A DNA stretch of 64,000 bases, taken from NCBI GenBank assembly GCA_905250885.1, contig CAJNOQ010000016.1, positions 1 to 64,000 of the forward strand. Reading direction: 5' to 3'. The notes under the pieces were generated by a model. The model was given only the letters and a program-made list of their open reading frames with translations, made no database searches and was not told the origin of the DNA. The DNA is from Didymodactylos carnosus (lineage: Eukaryota; Rotifera; Eurotatoria; Philodinida; Philodinidae). The number at the start of each line of letters is the position of its first letter. The first letter of the stretch is position 1. Position numbers and translations under genes: made by a program. Shown here one piece after another: positions 48,101 through 59,213 of the stretch.

Positions 48101-49414
48101 CCACTTAGGATCAAATTAAGTCGCATTAATGTGTCTTATTTTCATAGAATAAGGTACATTAATGCAACTTAATTTGATCCTAAGTCGCATGTTTTTTAGA
48201 GTGTTCTGTGAGAAAAAGAAATATTTTTTTATATTGAATTGATGTACAACCGCTTACTATTTGTAACCTTGTATCTCTGCTTACAAAAGAAGACTTAGAA
48301 CCAATTTTCTATAAACTTTTGATTGACGATTATTTTTCTTCCATTAGATGACAACGATTGGTCATGTGAACATCGTTCTAAAAAAATGAATCAAACTGTT
48401 GATAACAAACAACAAAATACTCTGGTAAATTCTTCATCATCATCGTCTTCGTCAACATCAGTTGAAGATGAGGAAAAACAGGAACAAAGCAGTGATAATG
48501 ATGAAGCGCAAGATAAAATTGATGAGGAATTTTTACGAAAACGGTATGTGAATAAAAATGAATATCGTCGTGTATCGGTTGCTGCCGAAAAGTATAATCC
48601 TGAAGAGGATAATGACAGTGATACGGAAAATACATTTTATCCAAAAACTAATGAACAACGAAAACGTTTAAAAGACGCTGTTATACATAGTCTATTATTT
48701 CGAACATTAGAATCGTCACAAATTGATCAAATATTAAATGCTATGTACGAGAAAGAAGTAACACGTGGCGAAGTAATTATCAAACAGGGAGATGATGGTG
48801 ATAATTTTTATGTTATTGATAAAGGTACATTTGATATTTATGTTAGTAAACAACTCGATCAAACACCAGTTAAAGTAGGTGAATATGATAATAAAGGTTC
48901 ATTTGGGGAATTGGCATTGATGTATAATCAACCGAGAAGTGCTACGATCATAGCAGCAACAAACGGTATCCTATGGGTAATGAAACGTCAGACATTTCGT
49001 AAATTAGTCTTGAAATATGCTTTTCGTAAACGTCAACTATATGAAAACTTTTTAAAAGAAGTTGAAATATTAAAATTGATGAATGAATACGAACGATCAA
49101 ATGTGGCAGATGCTCTTATACCAATTGTCTATGAACAAAATGATTTGATTATAAAACAAGGTGATTATGGTGATAGAATGTTCTTTATTGAAAATGGAGA
49201 ATGTGATGTTATCATGAATAAACATGTCCATAAAACCTTGAGCAAAGGTGATTATTTCGGTGAGTTAGCCCTTGTTAATAATGAACCTCGTTCTGCTACC
49301 GTTAAAGCTAGAACAAAAGCGAAATTAGCCTATTTAGAAGTTGAATCATTTGAACGACTTATGGGACCATGTATGGATTTAATTTGTAGAAATATGTCCA
49401 AATATACCAAATGA
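42160..49414 (+). CDS. PRKAR2: cAMP-dependent protein kinase type II regulatory subunit
   Basis: Proposed exons: 42160-42351, 42450-42705 and 48348-49414, giving 504 residues. Exon 1 has the RII dimerisation/docking domain (IPDELPLLLRNFTLSVL, then DIIAHAVTYFTQL), which binds A-kinase anchoring proteins. A long Ser/Thr/Gln linker follows, then an acidic stretch, the pseudosubstrate site RRVSV (Ser226, phosphorylatable, hence type II) with AEKYNPEED, and two cyclic-nucleotide-binding domains (about 261-381 and 383-501). These have phosphate-binding cassettes FGELALMYNQPRSAT and FGELALVNNEPRSAT with the needed Glu and Arg. The subunit holds the catalytic kinase inactive until cAMP binds. The exon 2 to 3 junction is certain in phase (G+AT gives Asp150). 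The exon 1 to 2 junction is less sure: it uses a weak donor, GTGGGC, with acceptor TTTTCAACAG. At 504 residues it is about 100 longer than vertebrate RII. Intron 2 is about 5.6 kb and carries several mobile elements. Confidence 0.93.
42927..43707. mobile_element. hAT-like non-autonomous element in PKA intron 2
   Basis: The ends are CAGGGTTGCCAAAT and ATTTGGCAGCCCTG, an inverted repeat of about 14 bases of the CAGGG type usual for hAT elements. The flanks GTTTGTGT (42919-42926) and GTGTGTGT (43708-43715) match at 7 of 8 positions, the 8-base duplication length of hAT, although the second lies in a GT run. Sub-terminal sequence contains many ACCAGGAG/CTCCTGG repeats in both orientations. No transposase is recognisable in the 781 bases. 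Confidence 0.75.
43716..45780. other. PKA intron 2, unannotated part
   Basis: AT-rich intron sequence with a (GA)n run near 44890-44908. No exon with a suitable phase or known domain was seen between 42706 and 48347. Confidence 0.5.
45781..46250. repeat. Cluster of CAAGATCTTG palindromes
   Basis: The 10-base perfect palindrome CAAGATCTTG occurs at 45828, 45859, 45947 and 46234, with the one-base variant CAAGACCTTG at 46181, together with scattered TTCTTG/CAAGAA half-sites. All lie within about 420 bases of PKA intron 2. It may be the sub-terminal repeat field of an unknown transposon or a cluster of protein sites; the sequence does not decide. Confidence 0.6.
46288..46670. repeat. Inverted repeat with about 55-base arms (MITE-like)
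   Basis: The arm about 46288-46345 (core ATCGATTTATGAGCTGAACT) recurs in reverse complement at about 46612-46670. It lies in PKA intron 2. The spacer is about 265 bases and non-coding. Confidence 0.7.
47281..47720. repeat. 440-base foldback element with about 200-base arms
   Basis: The arms about 47281-47482 and 47525-47720 match closely, including more than 60 consecutive identical bases around TGTACTGAACGTTTTAAGAT. The ends are GACTTGCCTGCATAACTCTG and CAGAGTTATGTAGGCAAGCC. The loop is about 40 bases. It lies in PKA intron 2; an RNA copy would form a long hairpin. Confidence 0.88.
48088..48204. repeat. Short MITE, about 117 bases, CACTCTAAAAAA ends
   Basis: The ends are CACTCTAAAAAA and TTTTTTAGAGTG. 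The arms continue with ATGCCACTTAGGATCAAATT and its counterpart AATTTGATCCTAAGTCGCAT, leaving a loop of about 20 bases. It lies about 145 bases before PKA exon 3. A possible short duplication of TTCT is not decisive. Confidence 0.8.
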
Positions 49415-49734
49415 AGTATAGGAAAAACAAACTTGTATACTTTATATATATATATGATAACGATGTAGTTTTTGTTTATATAGTCTATTCTCCTTTGTTG
49501 ATTCTTTGAATGAACTAAATGTCGAACCTTTTATCGAATAAATATATTGAACTGAATCCGGATATCATCCAAGTTAGAATGACAAGAAAACAAGAATTTT
49601 TTCAAATTTTCAGCGGAAGTGCGTCCTCCGACTCTCTACCATTATTTGTGTCCATATTCACTCATATTATTGTACAGCAGAGAGTCTTCGAATTTATTTA
49701 GAGAGTTTAATCGAATTCCGAGTTTCCAATAACT

Positions 49735-49946
49735 TCTATACTATAATATAAAGTGTTTATTTGTCTGTTTGATTTTTATGCTACACAAATCCACATGCTT
49801 GATCCCAGAGCAACCAAATTTTCCATGGGGTCCATATTCATCAAGAGGAAGACCGTAGGCTATGTGTGACCCCAAAATCTCCATCCACAGGGGTACCTCA
49901 CCCTCTCATCAACATCAACCCGGGCAAAGCCTGGTAAATTTTCTAG
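49735..49946 (+). mobile_element. Helitron-like short element
   Basis: The 5' end reads TCTATACTATAATATAAAG, and the 3' end has the GC-rich hairpin CCCGGGCAAAGCCTGG followed 6 bases later by CTAG and a T. This is the arrangement 5'-TC ... hairpin ... CTRR-3' (next base T) known for Helitrons. No inverted repeat or target duplication is expected. The base before TC is T, not the usual A, so the call is probable rather than certain. At 212 bases it is non-autonomous. Confidence 0.6.
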
Positions 49947-50020
49947 TATTCTATAAAAGTTTTGTAATTAAAATAACTTTTAATTTTGATATTCGGCATA
50001 ATATTATACCTTACTCAGGT

Positions 50021-50498
50021 TCAGTCCGAAATTCCGGTACTTTTTCGGCCCGGGCCGAAAGTCTGAAAGGAATTTCGGACCAAACTTTAATTTACCTAAT
50101 TAATTTATAAATAATTAGTAAACTTCACGGCGCTCAGCAGTCGATATGGTGCTCGGCAGACGGTATAGTGCTTAGCAGTGCAACATGATGTTTAGCAGTT
50201 TTCATTCAATTCTATTAGAAGTGAGGCAGAGCACGATACTCTACCAATATAATTTTAATTTTATTCGACCGATGTTTCTCCACCAATACCACCACTTTCA
50301 TCTTGCTGAGCACCATGTCGTACTGCTGACCACTATGTCATCTTGCTGAGCACCACGTTTTATTGAAAGTGCATAGTGCTGAACACCATGAAGTTTACTA
50401 ATTATTTATAAAATTAATTAGGTAAATTAAGGTTTGGTCCGAAATTCCTTTCAAACTTTCGGCCCGGACCGAAAAAGCATCGGAATTTCGGACCGAGC
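50021..50498. repeat. Foldback element with internal short tandem units
   Basis: The arms about 50021-50150 and 50370-50498 match in reverse complement. They carry repeated TTTCGGACC/GGTCCGAAA motifs and a GC-rich core TTTCGGCCCGG, then an AT-rich part (TTACCTAATTAATTTATAAA). The inner side of each arm has variant units of about 20 bases built on GTGCTCAGCAG (left) and CTGCTGAGCAC (right). This is the Foldback type of layout. No coding capacity. Confidence 0.8.
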
Positions 50499-50499
50499 C

Positions 50500-51457
50500 G
50501 AAAGTCCGGGATAAAAAATTCGTGGGCCGAAATTTATGTAACCCGTTGTAATCAGTGTACTCTTCTATCAAATTCTTTATATTGTTATGGTGAATCCCGA
50601 TGAAACTGTTGTTCGCGATTCGAGTCAAATATATTATAAGAAACTCAATATTTTAAAACGAACATATGAAAAATATACTGAACATAAAAGTTAGTACTGT
50701 ATGTATGCGAATGAGTATGTTAATATTTATAAATTTCACAAAAATTTCATGTGCTGCTTTTATATTACTGCAGAATTATTATTGTTAGAACTTGTAATTG
50801 CATTATTATACTATCTGGTTTACACCCAGTCAGAATGAAAATAGCGTAAAAAATTAGGCAATATCAGAATAATACAGCAGTACAACAGGCGTATAACATA
50901 AGAAAACTATCTAGACTAATATCAATAAAACCTGATATTTAAACGTTCTAAAAAGTGGATAACTCAGAATAAGTTTAAAATGATTGACAGTAGGACTTCA
51001 GAAACCATCATTATTGACATACCAATCAAAAATATATAATTTTTTCTAAAATTCTTTATCTTTAAAAGCATTTCAAATCCTCTATTGCTCACAAAAATGT
51101 ATAGCCTCTATATAGGACTAAAGTTTGTTTAACTTCATCTTTAGATTGATTCTTCAATAGAATTCAAAATTCAACGGTTTTTCTAATTTTCGTAGAAATC
51201 AGACAAATATTCTTGGAAAACGTCATTCAACAGAGTTTGAAAAATGGAACAAACGTAAGTTTTTTTTTAAGTTTAGCTCTCAAATCAATGAAGATTTCTG
51301 GCATTTTTCGTCAAGCTATCATGTTCCATTTTGATCACGCGATCTGATTATAATTAACAAGATGATTGATTATATTATAATAAGTTTTCTAAAGAGTTTC
51401 GAGAGGGCTTCTAATCAATTTGTAGCATCATTTATCTTGCAGCGGGATTATTTACTC
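50500..51457. other. AT-rich spacer
   Basis: No supported gene or repeat. The minus frame 50398-50628 only reads through the foldback arm. Confidence 0.4.
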
Positions 51458-51997
51458 ACGAGGGAATGTTTCCAGGTGTCTCATCGCTTTTACCTTAGAA
51501 ACTTATACACTTGACTATAGTTAACTTTTGATGCTGATTTTGAATTTGATATTCATTTATGTTGCTAAGTGTCGCTGTCATGGTTGTCTAAATATCCAAT
51601 CTCTAGAGACACCTCTTAAAAATCTGAATTGAAGAGATTCTGCTTCTTGCAGATTATAAAACATGTCGAATACCTAAGGGAAATTTTTTACTAACAATCC
51701 CACGAGTAACTGGAAACGCTCCCGTATTTTAGTTCAAAAAAGTTTCAAATTTCAATCAACTTAGTAAAAAAAAATTTTTCTTTAGATAATTCAACATGTT
51801 CTACAATCTCTACGAAGCAGAATCTCTGCAATCCAGATTTTAAGAAGTATCTCTAGAGATCGGATATTTAGAGAACAATGACAGCTACACTTAGCAACAT
51901 AAATGAATATCAAATTCGAGATCAGCATCAAAAGTTAACTATAGTCAAATAGGTTTCTAAGGTAAAAGCGATGAGACACCTGGAAACAATTCCTCGT
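51458..51997. repeat. 540-base foldback element with about 235-base arms
   Basis: The arms 51458 to about 51697 and about 51763-51997 pair along nearly their whole length. The ends are ACGAGGGAATGTTTCCAGG and CCTGGAAACAATTCCTCGT; inner blocks include TTTTGATGCTGAT and ATTCATTTATGTTGCTAAGT. The loop is about 65 bases. Many single differences between the arms suggest moderate age. Confidence 0.82.
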
Positions 51998-53342
51998 CAG
52001 AACGAGCGTGTAGTCATGGAATGTGCGACATTTGGTTTGTGGATTACTGACGAACTGTCATAGACAACACTGATTTAAAGAATGTGGCCGTGTCCCGAAC
52101 GTACTACAAACGATTTTTTCATGTACTAAATTGTTTTTCGTTTATCGGTACCTGAATCGCCATGTATATCATTCAATTTCATCAAAGTGGAACTTGGGAT
52201 TGAATGTTTTCATTTTTTGATTTCTGTCTTATTCTGTCTTTGTTATAAAAAAAAGCTGTACTCTCACATACATGTATATAGTGTGGATATGAGTATAAAA
52301 AAGTGTTCGTATAAGAGAAAGAGTGATGTATGGTGGCTTGTTGTATTAATGGCATGCTCGGTGACAAGAAAAAATCTATCTCACTTAGGATGACACATTC
52401 CATGACTCAACTTACACTTGTTTTGCGTGTTTAAATCCAATTTGAAGGAAATTATATTGAAAAATGGTCAAAAACTTCTCAGGACTCTCTGGAAAACTCG
52501 TGGTAACTCAGTTAATGATCTTGTTAATTACTATTAGGCCTCGCGACCAAAGTATAACCTGATAAGTAGAAAAAAAGTTCCATTAAAACTGACGGAGACA
52601 GTTTTTTATGCAACACGCGTATTCATATATAACTGTCTAAACAACTGTATGACGACTTTTCCTTCAAAAAATCTTTCTATCATTAAAAGTCCCATAGGCT
52701 TTGTAATATAACAGAACTTTGGGATTCTATTTTTTGCGTTTTTCTCATAAGTGAAGGAAGAAAAAAAATTCTAATTCAGCAGCTTTAGACACCATAAGAC
52801 AACGTCATTGGTGACTTGATTCTTATGGTATTATTAAATCAGCATCATTAACAAATCGGAAGACCCATGCTCTTCGTCTTGATGCAATTTGTAACAAACA
52901 CAATGTGACCGAAATTTGTATCGATCCCGCCACAGTTATTAAAAATATTTCCACCACTATAAGTAGCAATGGTAATCGAAAATATTTAATGGACAGTAAA
53001 TTGATATTCATTATTCATTTTTTCATTGTTATCTGTTTCTCAGGTGTGGTAAATAGTAAAAATTTATTTTAGTACTTACAATATTCTAATAAAAAAGAAT
53101 ATTAATTCTTTTCTAAAGATCTATTAGTCCAATAGGATCTGAGTATGAAATATAGATGCCGAGATCTATAGATAGCGATAAAACATGTTAGATTATTAAG
53201 ATACATGATAATCTCAGCATCTGGTCCTCATGTATCTTTTTGAATGAACCTCCTCAGTCTTCTTTCCTTGTGATCAAGTAAAATAGAATGACTGTTACTG
53301 CAAGCGTACCTACGCCTTAGTATCGATGACTACACTAATTAT
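51998..53342. other. Spacer with one ambiguous open stretch
   Basis: The plus frame about 52812-53070 (with LTNRKTHALRLDAICNKHN) and the minus frame 52823-53011 (hydrophobic) overlap. Either could be a stray exon, but no splice partners or domain support a choice. Confidence 0.25.
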
Positions 53343-53344
53343 TA

Positions 53345-54660
53345 CTTAGGTCATACCAAAAGTACTGGCATTTCCAGATAAAACGTCACAGAATAGAGTT
53401 AATGAAGATTTTACTTCAGTAAGTATTTGAGCCAGTAGTCATGAATACCCATGCACAATCAATTTACTTCTAGGCATTTGTTGGAAATTTTTTTCGAACC
53501 ATCTTTGATTAAAAAATTCATCATCCTGGTTATGGCACTCAATGCCATGAGCAGGAACTATTTTGATCGATTAAATTTGGTTGGACATGGTCGACTAAAG
53601 AAATATGTCGAATGCATGAAGCGGTAGTAGGTACTAGATTTGTGACACATAAATGACCTAAAACTCCTTAAAGCAGAAAGATTATAAGCGAAGAATCTGC
53701 ATTTGCTATAGTTTGACGCAGGTAATTAGGTTCAAAACATTGTTTCGTGTCTTTTCTTCAAACAACTAGTCGAATAATCTTAGAAACTAGCCAAATACGC
53801 AAAGAGGGCAGGCTGTTATATCAATAATTTCCTAAAACTACTTGTCAACGAAATGAGAAGGCAAAGATTATCACATAGTACTCATAACATCAAAGTTCAT
53901 CATGACAGCGTTCGACAATATACTCATAAAAATGTTTTTACTATCTTGAACCAGAACATGTTATAATTATTTTACACCCACCTTATTCCACGGGCCCAGT
54001 ACTATGTAGTTTTCAGATGCTTTATCTAATTGATAAACTTAATCAATCAAACGGCCCCTAATCATGGCATTGCATGCCGTAATAAAGGATTATGTACATG
54101 GTTATCCTAGTTTCTAATTTCTAACGGATTTGCCAGATTTCTCCAAAAAACCAACTTCTCAAAACTTTTAAAAATTTGAAAAACCAGAGAGTAAACACTG
54201 ATGTTGTTGGACAGCACCTCCTTTTTTCGCTGGTCAACTTCTACAGCAGAATTTTATTTCATTTAATGAAAATGGAAAACATTATTTGATCAAATATTGT
54301 TCACTTTTTTCTTTTTCTTGGCGTCTGTTTTTTTGCTGACAATTTCAGATATTCGACAAATTTGGCATTTGGCAAATTATTTGGTAACTTTTGACAAAAT
54401 CTGATATTTGCCAAATTTTTGCGAATTTTTGTTTTTGGCAAATGCCAAATCTAATCATTTTCAACCTGTTCCACATCAAGATGATGTTTTTTTTAATTAA
54501 AGATGATTCGAAAAAAATTTCCAGCAAATGCCTTGAAATAAATTGATTGTGCATGGATATTCATGACTACTGGCTCAAATACTTACTGAAGTAAAATCTT
54601 CATTAACTCTATTCTGTGGCGTTTTATCTGCAAATGCCAGTACCTTTGGTATGACCTAAG
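53345..54660 (+). mobile_element. Decayed mariner-type transposon
   Basis: The inverted ends are CTTAGGTCATACCAAAAGT and its reverse complement, flanked by TA on both sides (53343-53344 and 54661-54662). The end resembles the TTAGGT...AAAAGT ends of animal mariners. The arms extend about 175 bases. In the interior, the plus strand near 53840-54040 keeps remnants of a mariner transposase core: VHHDSVRQYTH, corresponding to the family HHDNARPH motif, and after a frame change HPPYSTGPVLCSF, corresponding to HPPYSPDLAPCD. Multiple stops and frame changes make it a fossil. Mariners use a DDD catalytic triad; the second Asp of the usual motif is present here as the D of HHDS. Confidence 0.85.
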
Positions 54661-54662
54661 TA

Positions 54663-55646
54663 TCTATCTATATTACTGTTAGGATTTAACTGATAAATTC
54701 TTCAGAGAAAGTATGAGACCGAAATAAAATTCCATTGCATAGACAAACAGAAAAATATTAAACAGACATTTCATTATTACTTGAAGAGTTATGCATTTGC
54801 ATTTATCAATTATTTGTTTTAGTCGAATATAAAATTTAAAAATACATAATTAGACACAAATTTGTGATATGACTTAATATGCACGTAGGGGTTTTTTTGT
54901 CACACGGTGCTGATTTCAGATCTGTACATATAAAATTTAAAACTTAGGAATACAATTTTTGTTTGTAAAATAATATAAAAATAAACAAAAATCAAAAAAC
55001 AATGTGCGAAAATCAAATAACTATTTAGTAGTTTTATCACAAAATCGATCTTTTCATACTCGCAATTGGATAATATAGAATAGGAGAACTGTTAGAATAT
55101 CGTCAATGAAGTTTCTGCTCTTATCTATCAGTTCGAAAAAGTAAAGAAGTTAGTTGTAGCAAATTATTATTTATCAGCATAACAATGAAATAAACATCCA
55201 TTTTATAAATATCAAAATATACAGAAAACTATGACAAAAACAAAACCGGTGCAAGAACATCTTTGTGTGCATAAAACATAAACAAAAATGTTTCAATGTA
55301 AGCGAGATGCGTAGAATATTGAAAAGAAATTGCCATAACATATATTTACATGGAAAAACAAGCAAAAACAATAGATGTTAAAACTATGACAGCAATAACT
55401 TAATAGTTTTTCCAAGCTCACCAAAGCAATAAATGTCAAAGTTGAAGGTATACTCTAATGGTTATAAAACATTAATTTCATTTTAAGGTCAAACATTTTG
55501 CATAAACAGACAATACAACTGTGTAGTAAGAAATGCTTGCTTATGTTAGAAGAGGGCATACAAAAACTGATAAAGCTATCCCACAGCTCGACTGAAAATC
55601 GCAACGACCGTTTTAGAGATATAATAATAAAAAATCCATTGTTATT
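54663..55646. other. AT-rich spacer, 3' flank of the zinc finger gene
   Basis: No supported gene. The frame 55174-55371 (-) is a hydrophobic AT-rich artefact. Confidence 0.4.
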
Positions 55647-57862
<2,216 letters not shown>

Positions 57863-58865
57863 GATTGAAAAAGTAGAAAAATAATTTTAATGCGAAACAC
57901 TAAAATAGAAAAGAGAATAATGGTTTTAAATTACTTAAAAAAACCGAAGTCCAAAGTATAATTGCCTCTAACTGTAAATTATATACTTTGTTGACCATGA
58001 TAGACAATTAGTTTAATCTATATTTATTAGTCAGCTGAAATAAGCATCACAGATAGTCTGGAATCGCAAAGCATTGTACTTGGCTATCTGAAGAAACGCA
58101 ATATAGACAAATGGGATAACAACAAAAAATAAAAACTATCGTTTTAAAAACAAACAATAGACAATTATGTCTTCACTTAAGGTTTTTCTTAGACAGGCAG
58201 AAACTGAAAATTTTATTCCATGCTCAAAAGTTAAGCAAAACCAAGAATAACTAAGTTAAAAGCCGTTCATTCGTAATATTCTGAAGTATTTTTCATTAGA
58301 TTATCTGCAATTTTATAGAAAGAACTTCAGCGAAATGATCAAACGTGAAGTCAGCCGTGTTCTTAACAAAAATGGTAGGTGCTACATGCGATCAACCATA
58401 TGCTTTTAAGATACTGTAACCTTGACAGCAGCTTTTCACAGATGTTTCACGATATTACTCAATAAAAGACCAGTAATTACATACAACAAATAATAGCGTT
58501 TTACCTATATGAATAACCTTTTTTGTTTCACAGTTCAGTTTGGCTGAGAAATAGATGACGCTATTGGCTGATGAAAATAGTTTACTCATCTTCTGTACAT
58601 TAACAAACGCAAAAATAACGGAATAAGCACATACGTTGAATTCCTGCGAGTTTTAGACGTCATTGAGTGAAGAATTCGACACTTTCAGCTGCAATTTGGT
58701 AAAATTGTCTATTTTCATTGCTTTTTTAATAGAAAAAGAAAATTTATTTGAATAATACTCATACAAACTACTTCAAAATGTTAGTTGCAGTAATGTGAGA
58801 ATATTCTAATAAATTTAAACATCTTTTCTGAGATCGTTCATCAAATATTGTTATGAAACATTAAA
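57863..58865. other. Intergenic spacer between divergent genes
   Basis: About 1 kb between the minus-strand zinc finger gene and the plus-strand small secreted protein gene. It could hold both promoters; no specific element is recognised. Confidence 0.4.
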
Positions 58866-59213
58866 ATGGTATTTTGGAAAGTAACCTGTTTAGTGCTATT
58901 TTGCACGTTCATCCAAACATCAACAGGTGTACCGATTTCTTTATATGATGATCTAAGATTATTACCACAAGTCGAACAAGAATATACACAAAAAAATGGA
59001 AATGATGAACAAAACAATCATTATTATAAAAGATCGCTAAATGCGCGACAAATTATATTAGAAATATGGTGGCGAAGACATTTCTTTCAACCGTTTGTGA
59101 AGTACAAAGCAAAGCAATATGATACCATCAGTTTTAATCAAAAGTCAACCATAATCCCAACCAGATCTTCAAAAACTCTTAAAAAAATGGTTCAAGTTGG
59201 GCTAAACATGTGA
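58866..59213 (+). CDS. Small secreted protein, possible peptide precursor
   Basis: A single-exon frame of 115 residues begins with a good signal peptide (MVFWKVTCLVLFCTFIQTST, cleavage near residue 21). The mature part has an acidic, Asn/Gln-rich stretch ending in a dibasic KR (55-56), then SLNARQIILEIWWRR (second dibasic 70-71), HFFQPFVKY and a basic Ser/Thr-rich tail. There are no cysteines after the signal, so it is not a disulfide-stabilised toxin or growth factor. The layout of signal, acidic spacer, KR and peptide fits a neuropeptide or hormone precursor, but no known family motif and no amidation Gly-Lys-Arg are present. Reality as a gene is inferred from the signal peptide only. Confidence 0.5.
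   Translation: MVFWKVTCLVLFCTFIQTSTGVPISLYDDLRLLPQVEQEYTQKNGNDEQNNHYYKRSLNARQIILEIWWRRHFFQPFVKYKAKQYDTISFNQKSTIIPTRSSKTLKKMVQVGLNM

Noticed and set aside
48378-48644. His/Phe-rich 88-codon minus-strand frame
   Set aside because: Antisense shadow of PKA exon 3.
52823-53011. Hydrophobic minus-strand frame of 62 codons overlapping a plus-strand frame
   Set aside because: Both strands are open and neither has supporting signals; kept only as an ambiguous note.
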